A stretch of 13,093 bases of DNA from JACCUZ01 sp038246575 (GTDB taxonomy: Bacteria; Actinomycetota; Actinomycetes; JACCUZ01): positions 1 through 13,093 of the forward strand of contig JBBRVU010000116.1 in assembly GCA_038246575.1 (NCBI GenBank). The letters run 5' to 3'. Shown here in pieces: positions 12,534 through 13,093 of this stretch. Below the pieces are notes generated by a model. It was not told the origin of the DNA, did no database searches, and saw only the letters and a list, made by a program, of their open reading frames with translations. Each line of letters starts with the position of its first letter. Position 1 is the first letter of the stretch. The translations under genes were made by a program, and so were the position numbers.

Positions 12534-13093
12534 ATGCCTCAATCGCCCACCCGCCTCCTGCTCTACATCCTCGCCCTCGTCGGCGCGGCGGTGGCGGCCT
12601 TCGTGCTCGCCGTGGCGCGGTCGGCAACCGACCCGAGCGCGGGCGTGCTGATGCTCGCCGCCCTCCTCGGAGTGCTGGCCTACGCCGCCCGCCTGGCGCC
12701 GCTGCCACTCGCGCCGCACACCAAACTGTTCATCGACACGGCGCCACTGGTGGCGACGGCGCTCGTGCTGCCCGCGCCGCTGGCGGTGGCCGTCGCCGCC
12801 CTGGCCATCGCGGGGGTCGATGTGGTACATCGCACCCGTTGGTTTCAGGTAGCCTTCAACGGCGCGGAGGCCGCCCTGCGCATGGCCGCCGGGACCAGTG
12901 TCTATGGCCTGCTGGCGGCCGGCGCCGGTCCGACCGCACTGGCGCCGGCTCACCTGCTGTTGGTGGCCAGCGCCACGGCCGTCACGATGCACCTCGTCAA
13001 CATCACTCTGGTCACGGGCGTCGTCTCCCTCCAGCGCGGACGGTGGTCCCCCGCGGCGATGCTGCGCCGCCAGCGGGCGGCGGTACCGAACGA
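12534..13093 (+). CDS. Polytopic membrane protein, N-terminal part; probable sensor region of a signalling protein
   Basis: The frame from ATG 12534 (GAGGCGG about five bases upstream) stays open to the window edge, giving 186 residues with no stop. Hydrophobic segments fall near residues 7-28, 37-52, 67-98 (probably two), 113-132 and 139-166, so at least five membrane helices. The motif TKLFIDTAPLVATALVLPAP, followed by RTRWFQVAFNGAEAALRMAA, is the style of membrane sensor domains that precede HD-GYP, GGDEF or kinase domains in related bacteria. The output domain is outside the window, so its function is open. A link to the cyclic-di-GMP gene upstream is plausible but not shown. Confidence 0.75.
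   Translation, partial: MPQSPTRLLLYILALVGAAVAAFVLAVARSATDPSAGVLMLAALLGVLAYAARLAPLPLAPHTKLFIDTAPLVATALVLPAPLAVAVAALAIAGVDVVHRTRWFQVAFNGAEAALRMAAGTSVYGLLAAGAGPTALAPAHLLLVASATAVTMHLVNITLVTGVVSLQRGRWSPAAMLRRQRAAVPN

Noticed and set aside
1..13093. CRISPR array, retron, prophage or toxin-antitoxin system
   Set aside because: No regularly spaced direct repeats, reverse transcriptase, integrase, phage structural genes or recognisable toxin motif were seen; the HTH gene alone is not enough.

Overview
This is a GC-rich bacterial window. Its sensory proteins (a degenerate receiver of a type I associate with Chloroflexota, a HAMP-GGDEF-EAL protein, a multi-helix membrane N-terminus typical of HD-GYP/GGDEF sensors, and a 'GWC..DP' small secreted protein) suggest a Chloroflexota/Thermomicrobia-like organism. 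That assignment is inference from protein style; no rRNA or marker gene is present.

Layout. (1) 1-1191: an IS1182-type DDE transposase entering from the left edge, with a candidate IS end at 1104-1120. (2) 1268-3121: a decayed stretch holding a 101-residue N-terminal piece of an alpha/beta hydrolase, an SDR oxidoreductase broken by a one-base deletion, and a remnant of an antibiotic-biosynthesis-monooxygenase-like domain. (3) 3122-3775: an intact NarL/LuxR-type response regulator, convergent with a minus-strand block and separated from it by a perfect 18-bp palindrome. (4) 3854-6834, minus strand: two small unknown proteins, an excisionase-type HTH protein overlapping the stop of an FMN-binding PNPOx-like protein, a stand-alone cyclic-nucleotide-binding-fold protein lacking the usual phosphate-binding Arg, and an OmpR/PhoB-type response regulator broken by a 13-bp tandem duplication. 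(5) 6965-8091: a complete IS630-family element with terminal inverted repeats, flanking TA dinucleotides and a two-frame transposase. (6) 8328-11278, plus strand: a pseudo-receiver with Ser at the phospho-acceptor position, a soluble histidine kinase, and a HAMP-GGDEF-EAL protein whose start overlaps the kinase stop (ATGA). (7) 11279-13093: a repeat-bearing gap, a small secreted protein, and the start of a polytopic membrane protein that runs off the right edge.

How it fits together. Without the IS630 element, the OmpR-type regulator (minus) and the pseudo-receiver/kinase/GGDEF-EAL operon (plus) would share a divergent promoter region of about 360 bp. This looks like one two-component plus cyclic-di-GMP signalling locus into which the IS has landed. 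A direct repeat shaped like a PHO box and a 15-nt palindrome lie just beyond the IS, upstream of the kinase operon, and GTGAC/GTCAC half-sites cluster upstream of the cNMP-fold gene. Several genes carry frame breaks (SDR, OmpR regulator, HAMP region, IS630 transposase). These may be real decay or switching, programmed shifts, or sequencing errors; only the 13-bp duplication has an obvious mechanism visible in the sequence.
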